DNA of 64,000 nt from Paenibacillus tarimensis. Its GTDB lineage: Bacteria > Bacillota > Bacilli > Paenibacillales > Paenibacillaceae. A program made the position numbers and the translations under genes. The stretch spans positions 62,001 to 126,000 of the forward strand of contig NZ_JAKGAO010000025.1 of NCBI RefSeq assembly GCF_021532315.1, written 5' to 3'. Below are positions 44,561 to 53,732 of this stretch, piece after piece. The notes below the pieces were generated by a model, which saw nothing but the letters and a program-made list of their open reading frames with translations, ran no database searches and was not told the origin of the DNA. Position 1 is the first letter of the stretch; each line of letters starts with the position of its first letter.

Positions 44561-47443
44561 TTACTTTATACTGAAGAACATTCGCTCACGCAGAGCGCCG
44601 TAGCAAAAACCAACCGTCTTGCGCGTAACAGACCAGCGCTCCCATAAGCTTGCGGGCAGCAGACTTCCTTCGGAGAGGGAAGCGGCAGCGAGAATCTTGC
44701 AGATATGCGGCTGCATTCCTTGATCAGCGGACGCTATATGATACACCGGTGACTCCGCCCACAAGGAGCTTCCCCGCCAATTAGCATTCCCGGGTGTATC
44801 TTCCCCATCTGCCCAACACATTCCAACAAACATAAGCTCGCCCGTAACATAATCAGCATGAAACTTAATCATGGCGTTACTGTAATCCGACCACTCCGTA
44901 TCATTTAATTGTTCGTGCCACGCAATTCCCCGGTGCTGGGGGTTATATACTACATTACGGATTGCTATCGAACGGTCCTTGTCCAGCAACTCCACCTTTG
45001 GACCATCGGAATTACTTGCAAGAGAAATAGAAATCATAATAGAAGAGGGCAGGAATGTCCCGTCCTTTCTTTTGCGAATCGTACCGTAGCGACCGCACCA
45101 AGCTTCCGGTGAAGACTGTGAGCTGGATAACAACTGTTCTTCGACAGTGCCGCGGATCAGACCGCCCACAAAGCAGCGCTGCTGATGCTCTGCTAGCTGA
45201 AATGTGCCCTCAATTGCTGTCCCATCCTGTGCCACTGCGTGCAGTGTGCCATTACGGAACGTGTAATTTGTCAATTGATCCCCTATGTACACGGCTGCGT
45301 CTGTAGCAGATGAACTACAAGACACAGTTAGGGGAGTAGGAACGTGCCCTTGACCCTCCATATGCTTATACCCTCCAGCCCAGACGCTCAGCGGGCGGGG
45401 AACCCATCTGCCCCGAAGATTATCAGCCGTCGGCATAGAGGCACCTTCTACCCATATGCACCCGGAAACTGCTGGCAGTCCGGTGAGCGGATCCATGTAG
45501 ATCGTTAAGCATCCATTGTCAAACGCTCCGCCGGCTTGCAGCCAGCATACCGTCCCCCCAGAACGGTCAAGCTTTGAGATGCGCTTATTCCCTATATAAA
45601 GAGCGCTCCCTCCGTCATAGAGTTGATAGAATGGGCTCCATTGCCCCTCTTGATACAGCTGAATAACGAATTGGCCGTAACCACTGTCAATTCCGGCTTC
45701 CTTCTCATGCATATTTTGGCCAGGGCATGGGAGCTCGGTCGCTATAAAATTGTTTACTTCAGGCGGGTGATCTCCCCTCCAAATTTTCCCTTCAGCCAAC
45801 CTGGCAAATTGGTCCGTCATCCTAACTGGCATGCTGAACGTCAGCATACCATGACACGGATTACCATCTTCTTGACTCCAAAACAGTGTAGCGTTGGCAA
45901 ATGAATATTTACGGATTCGGGTGTTGTTTAAATAGATGAGACAATCTGACAGTTTCTGGCTGTCACTCATAACGATCAAGGTCAGGTCGCTTTCCGGGCA
46001 ATAATAGGCACCTGTCCAGGGGAGCAGCAGAGTCGCCCCCACATTCGGAAGTGCGGCTCCAATGTCACTTACCGAAATAGGATATCCCTGACTTTCATGC
46101 CACTGCTTAAGGAAAGCTTCAGGATCTGCGGCCGTTTCCGACAGTTCAAGAATGCCGCTGTACAGCTCAACTAAGGACGAGGCAGCCAGCAGGTCGATGA
46201 TCCACTGTTCACCGGGGGAACGAGGTGTATCCGCCCCCTTCACGGCACAACTGATATTGCTAGGCTGTCTGGTGGCCAGAAGCCGCCTTTCCCAAGCGCC
46301 GAGACCCGGAAAACTGTCTCCTGACAGTGCGGCGGATGGGTCACGCTCAAATAACTTCTGAAGTTCGAGATTATGCGTAAGCTCCAGCATAAAATCTGCA
46401 GCCCGCGTCCGCTCCGGGTGCTGGTAGTCGGCCGGAATCCGAAAATTCGATAATTCGCGGATCGCCTGGACCTCCCGCTCGTCATACCGGTCAATGTCCT
46501 TGTGGGCCGGGTAGGTCCACGGCTGGCTGCCCGGCTTTGCCATCCCGATTCGCACCGCCATTTCCACACAGCATTCGGTAGCATCCTTCGGCGGAATATA
46601 AAAGGTGGACAAGCCCTGTATACCCGCCTGGACATCCGGCCGCAGAAGCTCACTGAGCTTCCAGCGCTCAATGATTGGCGGGATTGTCGGATAATGAGCG
46701 GCGATATAGTGGGTGATGACATAGTCCCGTCCGTATACCTGTTGGAGAAACTCGACCAGCACATTGAAATTACGGTTCAGATAACCACGCCGGCGAAAGC
46801 CCGTAACGCCAACCAGCCCCACCTGCCACAGGACAACATGCATGGTCGTGTCGGGAGCTTTCCCTCTAAGGAGCATGTCCGTCGCTTCCATCGTCTGCAT
46901 CCCTGGATAGCTGGGGTCTACGCCAAGGTCAGCGCATAAACAGTCCAGCGCCGATATACCAGGCTTCATGATGGCATGATGTCCCTCCCGACGCGCAATC
47001 GATACTGCCCTGTGGGTAGACAGGGCAAATACGCCGGGATGCCCGTAATAGATGGCAGCGACGGTTTTACCCTGCCGCACATAGTACAGCATAGCTTCCG
47101 TCATCTGCATGTACGTGCTGTAACGCGGCTTGCTGTCGCTGTATAGAGCGGAGAGATCGTAGGCATCCGGACGGCTCTCCTTGATCCAGATCTTCGTAAC
47201 GGCATCCGTTACGACATAAAACACATAGTCTGCGGCCTTTATATGCATTTCTGTGTCCCGAGTGAAACCCACGGATGCAATTCCCGAGCCCATGATGATC
47301 AGCTTGCCCTTCGGACCCTCACCCGCTGCGCTCCCCTGCAGCTCTGCGTTGTCGCTTAGCCGGTCGGCCGTTTGCGCAATTTCCCTCATCAGTTGTTCTA
47401 ACTGCTTTTCAACTCCGGCTGCAGCATGCGGCAGTTCCATCAT
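44561..47443 (-). CDS. borosin-type peptide N-methyltransferase-like protein with four tandem C-terminal repeats
   Basis: A 960-aa protein. Residues ~46-300 are a tetrapyrrole-methylase-fold SAM enzyme that closely resembles the borosin alpha-N-methyltransferase OphMA: MGSGIASVGF, YSTYMQMTEAML with Arg107 and Tyr111 at catalytic positions, YGHPGVF (133-139), MKPGISALDCLCADLGVDPS, VLWQVGLVGVTGF, HYIAAHYP and STFYIPPK. Residues ~305-405 match the OphMA clasp region (ELQKLFERDP, then ISCAVKG). A helical segment (~410-465) follows. Residues ~467-892 hold four repeats around 503, 615, 718 and 826, each I/VYI-N-x-...-TL-W. It is the last gene of the radical-SAM peptide cluster. Substrate unknown. 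Confidence 0.8.
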   Translation of the reverse strand: MMELPHAAAGVEKQLEQLMREIAQTADRLSDNAELQGSAAGEGPKGKLIIMGSGIASVGFTRDTEMHIKAADYVFYVVTDAVTKIWIKESRPDAYDLSALYSDSKPRYSTYMQMTEAMLYYVRQGKTVAAIYYGHPGVFALSTHRAVSIARREGHHAIMKPGISALDCLCADLGVDPSYPGMQTMEATDMLLRGKAPDTTMHVVLWQVGLVGVTGFRRRGYLNRNFNVLVEFLQQVYGRDYVITHYIAAHYPTIPPIIERWKLSELLRPDVQAGIQGLSTFYIPPKDATECCVEMAVRIGMAKPGSQPWTYPAHKDIDRYDEREVQAIRELSNFRIPADYQHPERTRAADFMLELTHNLELQKLFERDPSAALSGDSFPGLGAWERRLLATRQPSNISCAVKGADTPRSPGEQWIIDLLAASSLVELYSGILELSETAADPEAFLKQWHESQGYPISVSDIGAALPNVGATLLLPWTGAYYCPESDLTLIVMSDSQKLSDCLIYLNNTRIRKYSFANATLFWSQEDGNPCHGMLTFSMPVRMTDQFARLAEGKIWRGDHPPEVNNFIATELPCPGQNMHEKEAGIDSGYGQFVIQLYQEGQWSPFYQLYDGGSALYIGNKRISKLDRSGGTVCWLQAGGAFDNGCLTIYMDPLTGLPAVSGCIWVEGASMPTADNLRGRWVPRPLSVWAGGYKHMEGQGHVPTPLTVSCSSSATDAAVYIGDQLTNYTFRNGTLHAVAQDGTAIEGTFQLAEHQQRCFVGGLIRGTVEEQLLSSSQSSPEAWCGRYGTIRKRKDGTFLPSSIMISISLASNSDGPKVELLDKDRSIAIRNVVYNPQHRGIAWHEQLNDTEWSDYSNAMIKFHADYVTGELMFVGMCWADGEDTPGNANWRGSSLWAESPVYHIASADQGMQPHICKILAAASLSEGSLLPASLWERWSVTRKTVGFCYGALRERMFFSIK

Positions 47444-47467
47444 TCACAACCCCTTTCCAGGGGAGGG

Positions 47468-50023
47468 TTAACTCCCCCGCAGCATATTTAAAGGCTTGGC
47501 GCCAAGCGACTGAAGGGAGGCGATCAGCGTCACCGTTGCGGTTGTAAGCATGGACAGCAGAATACCGATGATGCACCAGGTCAAATTAAGATCGACGTTG
47601 CCCTTCACGAACAAGCTAAGCGCAAGCAGCGCAAACACCAATCCTGCGAACGATCCGATAATACCTGAGAGCGTGGCAAGTACCAGATTCTCCGATAGAA
47701 TGGATCGCAGCAGCCTTCTGGTGGACAGGCCGATTGTCTTCATAATGGCCACATCCCTGTTCTTCTGCACAAGAGACAGCACAACCTGGTTGCCGATCAT
47801 GAGGATCGCTGTAACGAATGCGAAGAGGGCCATCGCCGAGAAGAAGGTACTCTGAGTGCGGAGTGTCTTCTGAAGGCTGTCTATAATGGAGCTGTTAAGC
47901 GAGTAGGCGACAGCTGATGCAGGCAGACTGCGGTTCAGAGCAGACATATGCTCCTGAAATTCCCTTGATGAAATTTCCACATAATAATTTAACCGGGTCG
48001 GAGACCCGTACGCCGCCAGCGTGTCCTCTGTCACCCGGATCCCTTCGCTCTTCACGACTCCAGATTCATAGAACCCGACAATCTCAAGCGGGACGGTCTC
48101 TTCATTAATCCTGACGGCTATTCGATCCCCCAGCTTAAGATTCAGATCCCTGCCGTAATCCTCGCGCAGGATGGCCGAGAGCCTGCCGTTATCTTCCGAA
48201 CTGAGCCCCCGGCCTTCTTTCACAGTATAGGAGCGGGCGCTTGCGGTAGGGTTCACCCCCTGAATGGTCACGCCGGTCGTGCTTAAGTAGCTGATCTTCC
48301 GCTCAGCTGTCGCCTTCACAAATCTCTCAGCAGCGTCCTCTCCGTTAATGCGAACGAACGAACCCTTCAGCTCATATCCCCTTGCATAGTGCTCGACACC
48401 TGGAGTGCTTTCCAGAACACGGTTCATCTCCTGCTCTTCCATGACAGATGCCGAAATGATGACATTCCCGTTGATCTGCTTCTCCATCTGGGACTGCACG
48501 GCACGTACCAGATTATCGGTAAACAGCTGACTGGCCACAACAAGCAATACTCCGACGGACAGTGTAATGGTCAGCAGGGCATTGCGCTTGTAATCCGAGC
48601 CCAGATTATGAAACAGGAGGAACCATCTTACGGGCATCACTGTCTTAAGTTTTCCCAGCAGCCGGTACACAAGCCCGTAACCGAACACGAAGAGCTTCAT
48701 GATGACAAACAAGACAATCAGAATCAGCATGGACAGCACAAAGGAGGCGATCCACTTGAAGACGATGCCGTCCTGATTAGATGCAAGCAGGGTTTCGTGC
48801 AAATAGAAGCCCATCTCTGCACAGATTACAAGAAACAGCTTCACAGAAGTTCTCCACGGCAGTCTTCTCTGCTTATGCACCAGTCCTGAATTCCGCAGCA
48901 GCTCCAGCGGTGATACCTGTATGGCGGAATAGACGGGTGACCAGGAGGAAATCAGGGCAACCGTAATTCCCACCACGAAGGAAAACAAAACAGAGGGAAG
49001 ATAAAGCTTCCACTCCATTGGCAGAAGAAGCATCCTGGACATATATGCCGACATGCCGTAGCCGATGATGCTTCCTATGACAATTCCTGTAATAGTTCCG
49101 ATAAAACCGAGAAGGCCCGCTTCAAACAGAAAGTATCGTGAAATAATTGAACGCTGCATGCCGACCGATTTCATAATGGCAACATCCTTGAGACGGCCGG
49201 CCATGTTGATGGTCATGGTATTAAATATGGTAACCGCCGCAATCGCGACAGCTAGCAGGGAGAACAGCTGCATGACCAGCATCGTTCCCTTGGTCCCTTC
49301 CAGCATCTCAGCCTTCTTGTCCTCCAGATCCGCCACCTTGCTGCCTGCGATCTGCTTACGGATATTGTCCTTGATCGCTGCGGATTCAGCCGGATTATTT
49401 AATTGAATATACACCTCGTTGACCGTACCCGGCGGAACCCGCGTCAGTTCAATGCTCCTCGAATAGGACATGTAAGCGGTGCCCCAAAACGAGCTATCCG
49501 TATAGGACTCTTGGACACCATCAATCAGCCCCTTGACACGAAATTCATTTAAAGTTCCGTCCTGCTGGTTAATCAGCGATACCGAATCTCCCGCTTCGAT
49601 CTGTAAACGTTCAGCCGCCTGCCTGGATAACAGGATCTCATCCGGCTGCAGTGACCTGATATCCGGAAAACGCTCTCGCCCGTAATAAGGATAGGCGTCC
49701 GGATCGACTCCCTTCAGGATAATATTGGACGTCTTTTGGTTTGAACGGATGGCCGAAAGCGACACCCACGCGCCTGTGACTGCCCTGCGCTCAGTCTCTG
49801 GTATGATGTCCCGTATTTCCTTCATTGTCGTTGGCTCCAGGTAAGCCTGAACCGACAGATCCGCACCAAGCGCCTGTCTGCTGGACTGGTTAACCGATTC
49901 GGGCACCAGCTGAGTCATCGCGGACATGCAATATAAACTCGCCGTACCCACTGCAATTGTCAATAACGTAAACAGCGTGCGGAGAGACGATCGCATTAAG
50001 CTGCGGTAAGCAGATATCAGCAT
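47468..50023 (-). CDS. ABC transporter permease, FtsX family with two permease domains
   Basis: An 851-aa membrane protein with the duplicated FtsX/MacB-PCD architecture: helix 1, large extracytoplasmic domain (~40-250), three helices, then a second domain (~530-700) and three C-terminal helices. FtsX motifs are visible (KDVAIMKSVGMQR and RDVAIMKTIGLSTRRL). It works with the ATPase encoded 10 bp upstream. In this cluster it most likely exports the modified peptide or protects the producer. Confidence 0.88.
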   Translation of the reverse strand: MLISAYRSLMRSSLRTLFTLLTIAVGTASLYCMSAMTQLVPESVNQSSRQALGADLSVQAYLEPTTMKEIRDIIPETERRAVTGAWVSLSAIRSNQKTSNIILKGVDPDAYPYYGRERFPDIRSLQPDEILLSRQAAERLQIEAGDSVSLINQQDGTLNEFRVKGLIDGVQESYTDSSFWGTAYMSYSRSIELTRVPPGTVNEVYIQLNNPAESAAIKDNIRKQIAGSKVADLEDKKAEMLEGTKGTMLVMQLFSLLAVAIAAVTIFNTMTINMAGRLKDVAIMKSVGMQRSIISRYFLFEAGLLGFIGTITGIVIGSIIGYGMSAYMSRMLLLPMEWKLYLPSVLFSFVVGITVALISSWSPVYSAIQVSPLELLRNSGLVHKQRRLPWRTSVKLFLVICAEMGFYLHETLLASNQDGIVFKWIASFVLSMLILIVLFVIMKLFVFGYGLVYRLLGKLKTVMPVRWFLLFHNLGSDYKRNALLTITLSVGVLLVVASQLFTDNLVRAVQSQMEKQINGNVIISASVMEEQEMNRVLESTPGVEHYARGYELKGSFVRINGEDAAERFVKATAERKISYLSTTGVTIQGVNPTASARSYTVKEGRGLSSEDNGRLSAILREDYGRDLNLKLGDRIAVRINEETVPLEIVGFYESGVVKSEGIRVTEDTLAAYGSPTRLNYYVEISSREFQEHMSALNRSLPASAVAYSLNSSIIDSLQKTLRTQSTFFSAMALFAFVTAILMIGNQVVLSLVQKNRDVAIMKTIGLSTRRLLRSILSENLVLATLSGIIGSFAGLVFALLALSLFVKGNVDLNLTWCIIGILLSMLTTATVTLIASLQSLGAKPLNMLRGS

Positions 50024-50033
50024 GATGTATGAG

Positions 50034-50747
50034 TCACTCTCCCTTTGGCTGATTGACGTGTTCTTCCAAGATCTTGCCGTCAGACAGATGAATAACCCGG
50101 TCCGATAAACTCGCTACATTCGGGTCATGGGTAGCCAGGATAAAGCTCATCCCAAGCTTGTCGCGGAGATCGAAGATCAGATTCAGAATCATCGTTCCGG
50201 TCTTCTGGTCCAGATTCCCGGTCGGCTCATCAGCAATGACAACTACCGGATCATTGGCTATTGCCCGGGCAATGGCCACGCGCTGCTGCTGCCCGCCTGA
50301 GAGCTGGCTGGAGAGGTGATTCATTCTATCCCGCATCCCTACCAGTGCGAGGAGCTCCTTTGCACGCTGCTGCATCTGCCTGCGGCTTTTGCCCTTCACG
50401 GATATCATAGGCAGCATGACATTCTCGAGGGCACTCATCGTAGAGATCAAATTATAGGATTGAAAGACGAAGCCGATTTTGTGGGCACGATAGCTTGCGA
50501 GGTCCGTCTCAGACAGACTCGTCACATCCTTTCTCTCAAACAAAATGCGTCCGTCAGTTGGTTGATCGAGTGTGCCGAGAATGCCGAGCAGTGTTGATTT
50601 CCCGCTGCCGCTCGGCCCCATGATGCTGATAACTTCGCCAGGCTGTATCTGCAGATTGACACCCTTCAGAATGTTGATTTTGCCCGCTTCCGTCTCATAG
50701 CTTTTGAAGATGTTACGGACCTGGATGATTGATGCCGCTGCCGTCAT
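50034..50747 (-). CDS. ABC transporter ATP-binding protein (MacB/LolD type)
   Basis: The 237-aa ATPase partner of the FtsX permease. It has Walker A GPSGSGKST, the signature LSGGQQQRVAIARA, Walker B VVIADEPTGNLD and H-loop ATHDPNV. Its ATG overlaps the stop of the M50 gene (ATGA), so the peptide-processing and export genes are translationally coupled. Confidence 0.92.
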   Translation of the reverse strand: MTAAASIIQVRNIFKSYETEAGKINILKGVNLQIQPGEVISIMGPSGSGKSTLLGILGTLDQPTDGRILFERKDVTSLSETDLASYRAHKIGFVFQSYNLISTMSALENVMLPMISVKGKSRRQMQQRAKELLALVGMRDRMNHLSSQLSGGQQQRVAIARAIANDPVVVIADEPTGNLDQKTGTMILNLIFDLRDKLGMSFILATHDPNVASLSDRVIHLSDGKILEEHVNQPKGE

Positions 50748-51937
50748 AATTCATTATCTCCTCCTATTCGCCTCTTTTTAATTTTGACTTTGCTGCATAC
50801 CAGAATGAGCACGCGCAGCAGCATGACGCCGAACACCAGCAGTATGCCTTGATTTTGTCCCGGCTCTCCTGCGCTCCACGCGGCCGCGGAGCGGACCAGC
50901 CCTGCGGCGATTACCGTCAGAACGGTAATAATGGCTATGGAATACAGTACCGCATAGACGGCAAAGATCCGGCGCACGCGCTGACTCAGAGTCGACAGTA
51001 CATTCTGATATTGAGCCCTGTAATGTTGCCTCCTTGTTATAGACGATAGAAGGAAGTATTTGGTTATCTTCTTGATTCTGGGATGCAAATTCACAATACC
51101 GAGATAATCGGTCAGCACCCAGAATCCGTCGTAACGGAGAAGCGGGTTCAAATTGTGCAGCACATTCAACAGCATCATAATATTCGCAAACAGGAAGGCA
51201 GGACTCCCGATTAACCAGCCTAGAATCCCTGAGATACCCATAAACAGAAGCTGGAAGTATATTCCCGCGAGATTAACTACGATCCGCTGGGTACGGGGTA
51301 TCTGCCAAAGCTCACTCAAGTCCACAAAAAAAGCCGGCATCAGCATGTACAGCCCTATCCCGACATCGCGGGGCTTGACTCCATAGCGGAAGGCCGCTGC
51401 GATATGACCGAGCTCGTGGAGAAACAGAGAGAGAATAAATATTGCAAATGCCAAAACAAGCTGGGATGCCGACTCATACAGCGAACCCATACGGATGTCC
51501 GGCAGCTGAATGAGCGTCATGCCCACAGCAGCTGCCAACCAGACCATACTTACCGCAGCAATCCTTTTCTCGAACAGTACCCGAAGCGGCCCTGCCGCCC
51601 GCTTGAAGGCCGTCCCCTTCATAAGAGCTGTACGGAACATGATTGCTGAATCATGGCCAGGCTTGCCGGCATACCCTTCCAGTATTCCCTTAGGCTTCAA
51701 CTGCTTGTCGATAAGCTGAAGCAGTTCATCCGCTCCAACCGTCATATTCATCTCCTGCTCCACACGTTCGCAGATCCGCTCAAGCGTATGGCTGCCGTCA
51801 AAATACTGTAGAAGCTGCACCATGCGGGAGGTCACCTTAAGCTGAAATTGATTTTCGAAGGCAAGTATGAACATATCCCCTTCTTCGGATACATCCATCG
51901 GTATAGCTTGATATGGAATCAGCTTCGGGAGTATCAT
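50744..51937 (-). CDS. PqqD-like domain fused to an M50-type membrane metalloprotease
   Basis: A 397-aa protein. The first ~90 residues have the winged-helix PqqD-like (RRE, precursor-recognition) pattern: ENQFQLKVTSRMVQLLQYFDGSHTL and DELLQLIDKQLKPKGIL. The rest is a polytopic M50 site-2-type protease with HELGH in LFLHELGHIAAAF and a second metal motif in LNPLLRYDGFW. Related membrane proteins (YydH-type) occur beside radical SAM peptide genes. The likely role is leader cleavage or export of the peptide encoded just upstream. AGGAGGAG precedes the ATG. Confidence 0.85.
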   Translation of the reverse strand: MILPKLIPYQAIPMDVSEEGDMFILAFENQFQLKVTSRMVQLLQYFDGSHTLERICERVEQEMNMTVGADELLQLIDKQLKPKGILEGYAGKPGHDSAIMFRTALMKGTAFKRAAGPLRVLFEKRIAAVSMVWLAAAVGMTLIQLPDIRMGSLYESASQLVLAFAIFILSLFLHELGHIAAAFRYGVKPRDVGIGLYMLMPAFFVDLSELWQIPRTQRIVVNLAGIYFQLLFMGISGILGWLIGSPAFLFANIMMLLNVLHNLNPLLRYDGFWVLTDYLGIVNLHPRIKKITKYFLLSSITRRQHYRAQYQNVLSTLSQRVRRIFAVYAVLYSIAIITVLTVIAAGLVRSAAAWSAGEPGQNQGILLVFGVMLLRVLILVCSKVKIKKRRIGGDNEL

Positions 51938-51972
51938 GCCTGTTCTCCTCCTGTGAGCGCCCCGTAATAGAA

Positions 51973-52002
51973 CCTAAACTCCGCACGAATGCGGAGTTTA
52001 GG
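51973..52002 (-). terminator. perfect 13-bp hairpin after the precursor peptide gene
   Basis: CCTAAACTCCGCA and TGCGGAGTTTAGG form a perfect stem with a 4-nt loop, 18 bp after the precursor stop and 36 bp before the protease start. There is no T-run, so it is probably a partial terminator or an mRNA stabiliser that raises precursor levels over downstream genes. Confidence 0.75.
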
Positions 52003-52019
52003 CCAGAAAGCGATAAATC

Positions 52020-52175
52020 CTAGATTTGGAAGCAGCAGTCGATGCACCAGGTGATCTCAGGATTCACAGCATTTGTTGTCGTCATCTCGTCGCGATTTTC
52101 CAGCTCTTCCACCTCAGATACCAGGTTCGTCCACAGATTTTCATTCTCGTTGATTGCACGAACCTTGAATGTCAT
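52020..52175 (-). CDS. 51-aa Cys-rich RiPP precursor peptide
   Basis: A short gene with a near-perfect RBS (AAAGGAGGTG, 7 nt before the ATG at 52173-52175) immediately downstream of two radical SAM/SPASM enzymes. The N-terminal part (MTFKVRAINENENLW, then an acidic helix SEVEELENRDEM) resembles a RiPP leader. The C-terminal part is Thr/Asn-rich and ends EITWCIDCCFQI, with three cysteines, a tryptophan and no cysteine elsewhere. Radical SAM/SPASM enzymes with such substrates usually form thioether or C-C crosslinks. The exact chemistry, the cleavage site and whether it is also N-methylated are unknown. Confidence 0.85.
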   Translation of the reverse strand: MTFKVRAINENENLWTNLVSEVEELENRDEMTTTNAVNPEITWCIDCCFQI

Positions 52176-52259
52176 GATCGAGCACCTCCTTTCCATTCAG
52201 AGTATCTATTTATGAAAGGCGCTAGGGGCACCTCTCATAACGGAAAGAATAAACTGCTC

Positions 52260-53717
52260 TTACGTTACGGGAGCGGTCATGAACTTGTCTTCATTAAGCT
52301 TGATGTAAGTCGAAATGGACTGATGCGAGAAGTTGCAGTACGGCTTGTTAATGGCGCCATTGCGCATCAGGTTGGAGTAGGCGCATCCGCCCCCGCAAAA
52401 CATGGAGACGCTGCAGGAGCTGCACTGCTCGGAGGTTGTAAAGTCCTGGCTCCACATGTTGTGCTTGTCCGTGTCAATGTGGTACTCCGGAAGGAAAGTG
52501 CCCACTGCAAGCTCTTCCCGGCCGACTGTCTCCGGGCAAGCATAGATCAAGCCCTCTGAACCGAAAGTGTAATACCGGTGATCGCGGGCGCTGCACTGCT
52601 TGAAGATTGGCACAGCCGAAGGCACCGATGCACTGCAGGTATCACACGGGTTGGATGACCACCCTTTGGAATAAATCGCCTGGCGGATCCGGGAGGTACG
52701 CATGCGAAGATCGGTGCCAAGCGTTGCATTGAACTTATCCATGAATTGGTGCATATCCCCAAACTGTTCCTGCAGGGCAATCAGCAGATGATGCTCGGGC
52801 ATATGATTCGGCAGATTTTCAGCAAAATGATCATAAACCGGCGAGATCTGCCAGGCAAACAATTCGTGATCATGCCAGCCGCGTGACTCAATGAATTCGG
52901 CCAACTCCTCCAAATAGGGAACATTGTCCTTGTTCACGTTCGTACGCAGCGCGATTTTGAAGCCGCGTCCGAGAGCCATATCAATATTATTCACAATACG
53001 GTCGAAGGTGCCTTGCCCGCCTGCTGTTATCCGGCGCTCGTCATGGATATGCTTCGGACCGTCAATCGAGATCTGGAAGAAATCCCACATCGACTTGTAC
53101 TGCTCGAAGAAATCCAGATACTCATGCAGGAATGTGCCATTGGTAATGGAGTAGGAGCGGAAGCCATAATCCTCGATACCACGGCGGACAACTTCATGGA
53201 CAGTCTTTTTGGTTGTAGGCAGCAGCGGTTCTCCGCCGTAGAGCAGCATGGTATGCTTGGCATTGTGGAACCTTCCGCGTGCGTGCTCCATCTCCAGAAT
53301 GCGGTCAATGGCATAGAACATTTTGTTTATTTCATCCTGAGACAGCGCATGGTTAATCTTATGGATGTCGTGCCCCTGGAAGCAGTAAGGACAGCGCAGA
53401 TTGCACATGTAGGTCGTACAAACATTAAACACTACGCCAAGCGAGGAGGCCTGCAGCTTCTCATTCATCTCATCGCGCAGCGTCGTCAGCGTCTCCCACT
53501 CCCGCTCACGGCTCTCATAAACGTAGCCTCGCTTGGTGAAATAAGCGACCAGTTCATCCAGCTCCGGATTGGAGTCAAGCTCTTTGCCTGCTTTCAGCCC
53601 GTCCAGTACAGCTTTTACATCCGGTTCTATTGTATCCACAGCACCGCTCAGCGAGTTGACAATGACATAGTTGCCGTCCGAAAGCTTATAGAACGAATTG
53701 TATGTGCTTGCAATCAC
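52260..53717 (-). CDS. radical SAM/SPASM peptide maturase (1)
   Basis: A 485-aa radical SAM enzyme that probably modifies the adjacent precursor. The N-terminal ~95 residues resemble a peptide-recognition winged helix (YVIVNSLSGAVDTIEPDV, FTKRGYVYES). The cluster motif is CNLRCPYC, followed by the GGEPLL motif. The C-terminal SPASM region has IYACPETVG and CSSCSVSMFCGGGCAYSN with a final PYC, enough cysteines for two auxiliary clusters. The start is a GTG at 53717 after GGAGGG. It is related to the enzyme encoded upstream. Confidence 0.9.
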   Translation of the reverse strand: MIASTYNSFYKLSDGNYVIVNSLSGAVDTIEPDVKAVLDGLKAGKELDSNPELDELVAYFTKRGYVYESREREWETLTTLRDEMNEKLQASSLGVVFNVCTTYMCNLRCPYCFQGHDIHKINHALSQDEINKMFYAIDRILEMEHARGRFHNAKHTMLLYGGEPLLPTTKKTVHEVVRRGIEDYGFRSYSITNGTFLHEYLDFFEQYKSMWDFFQISIDGPKHIHDERRITAGGQGTFDRIVNNIDMALGRGFKIALRTNVNKDNVPYLEELAEFIESRGWHDHELFAWQISPVYDHFAENLPNHMPEHHLLIALQEQFGDMHQFMDKFNATLGTDLRMRTSRIRQAIYSKGWSSNPCDTCSASVPSAVPIFKQCSARDHRYYTFGSEGLIYACPETVGREELAVGTFLPEYHIDTDKHNMWSQDFTTSEQCSSCSVSMFCGGGCAYSNLMRNGAINKPYCNFSHQSISTYIKLNEDKFMTAPVT

Positions 53718-53732
53718 AATAATCCCTCCTCA

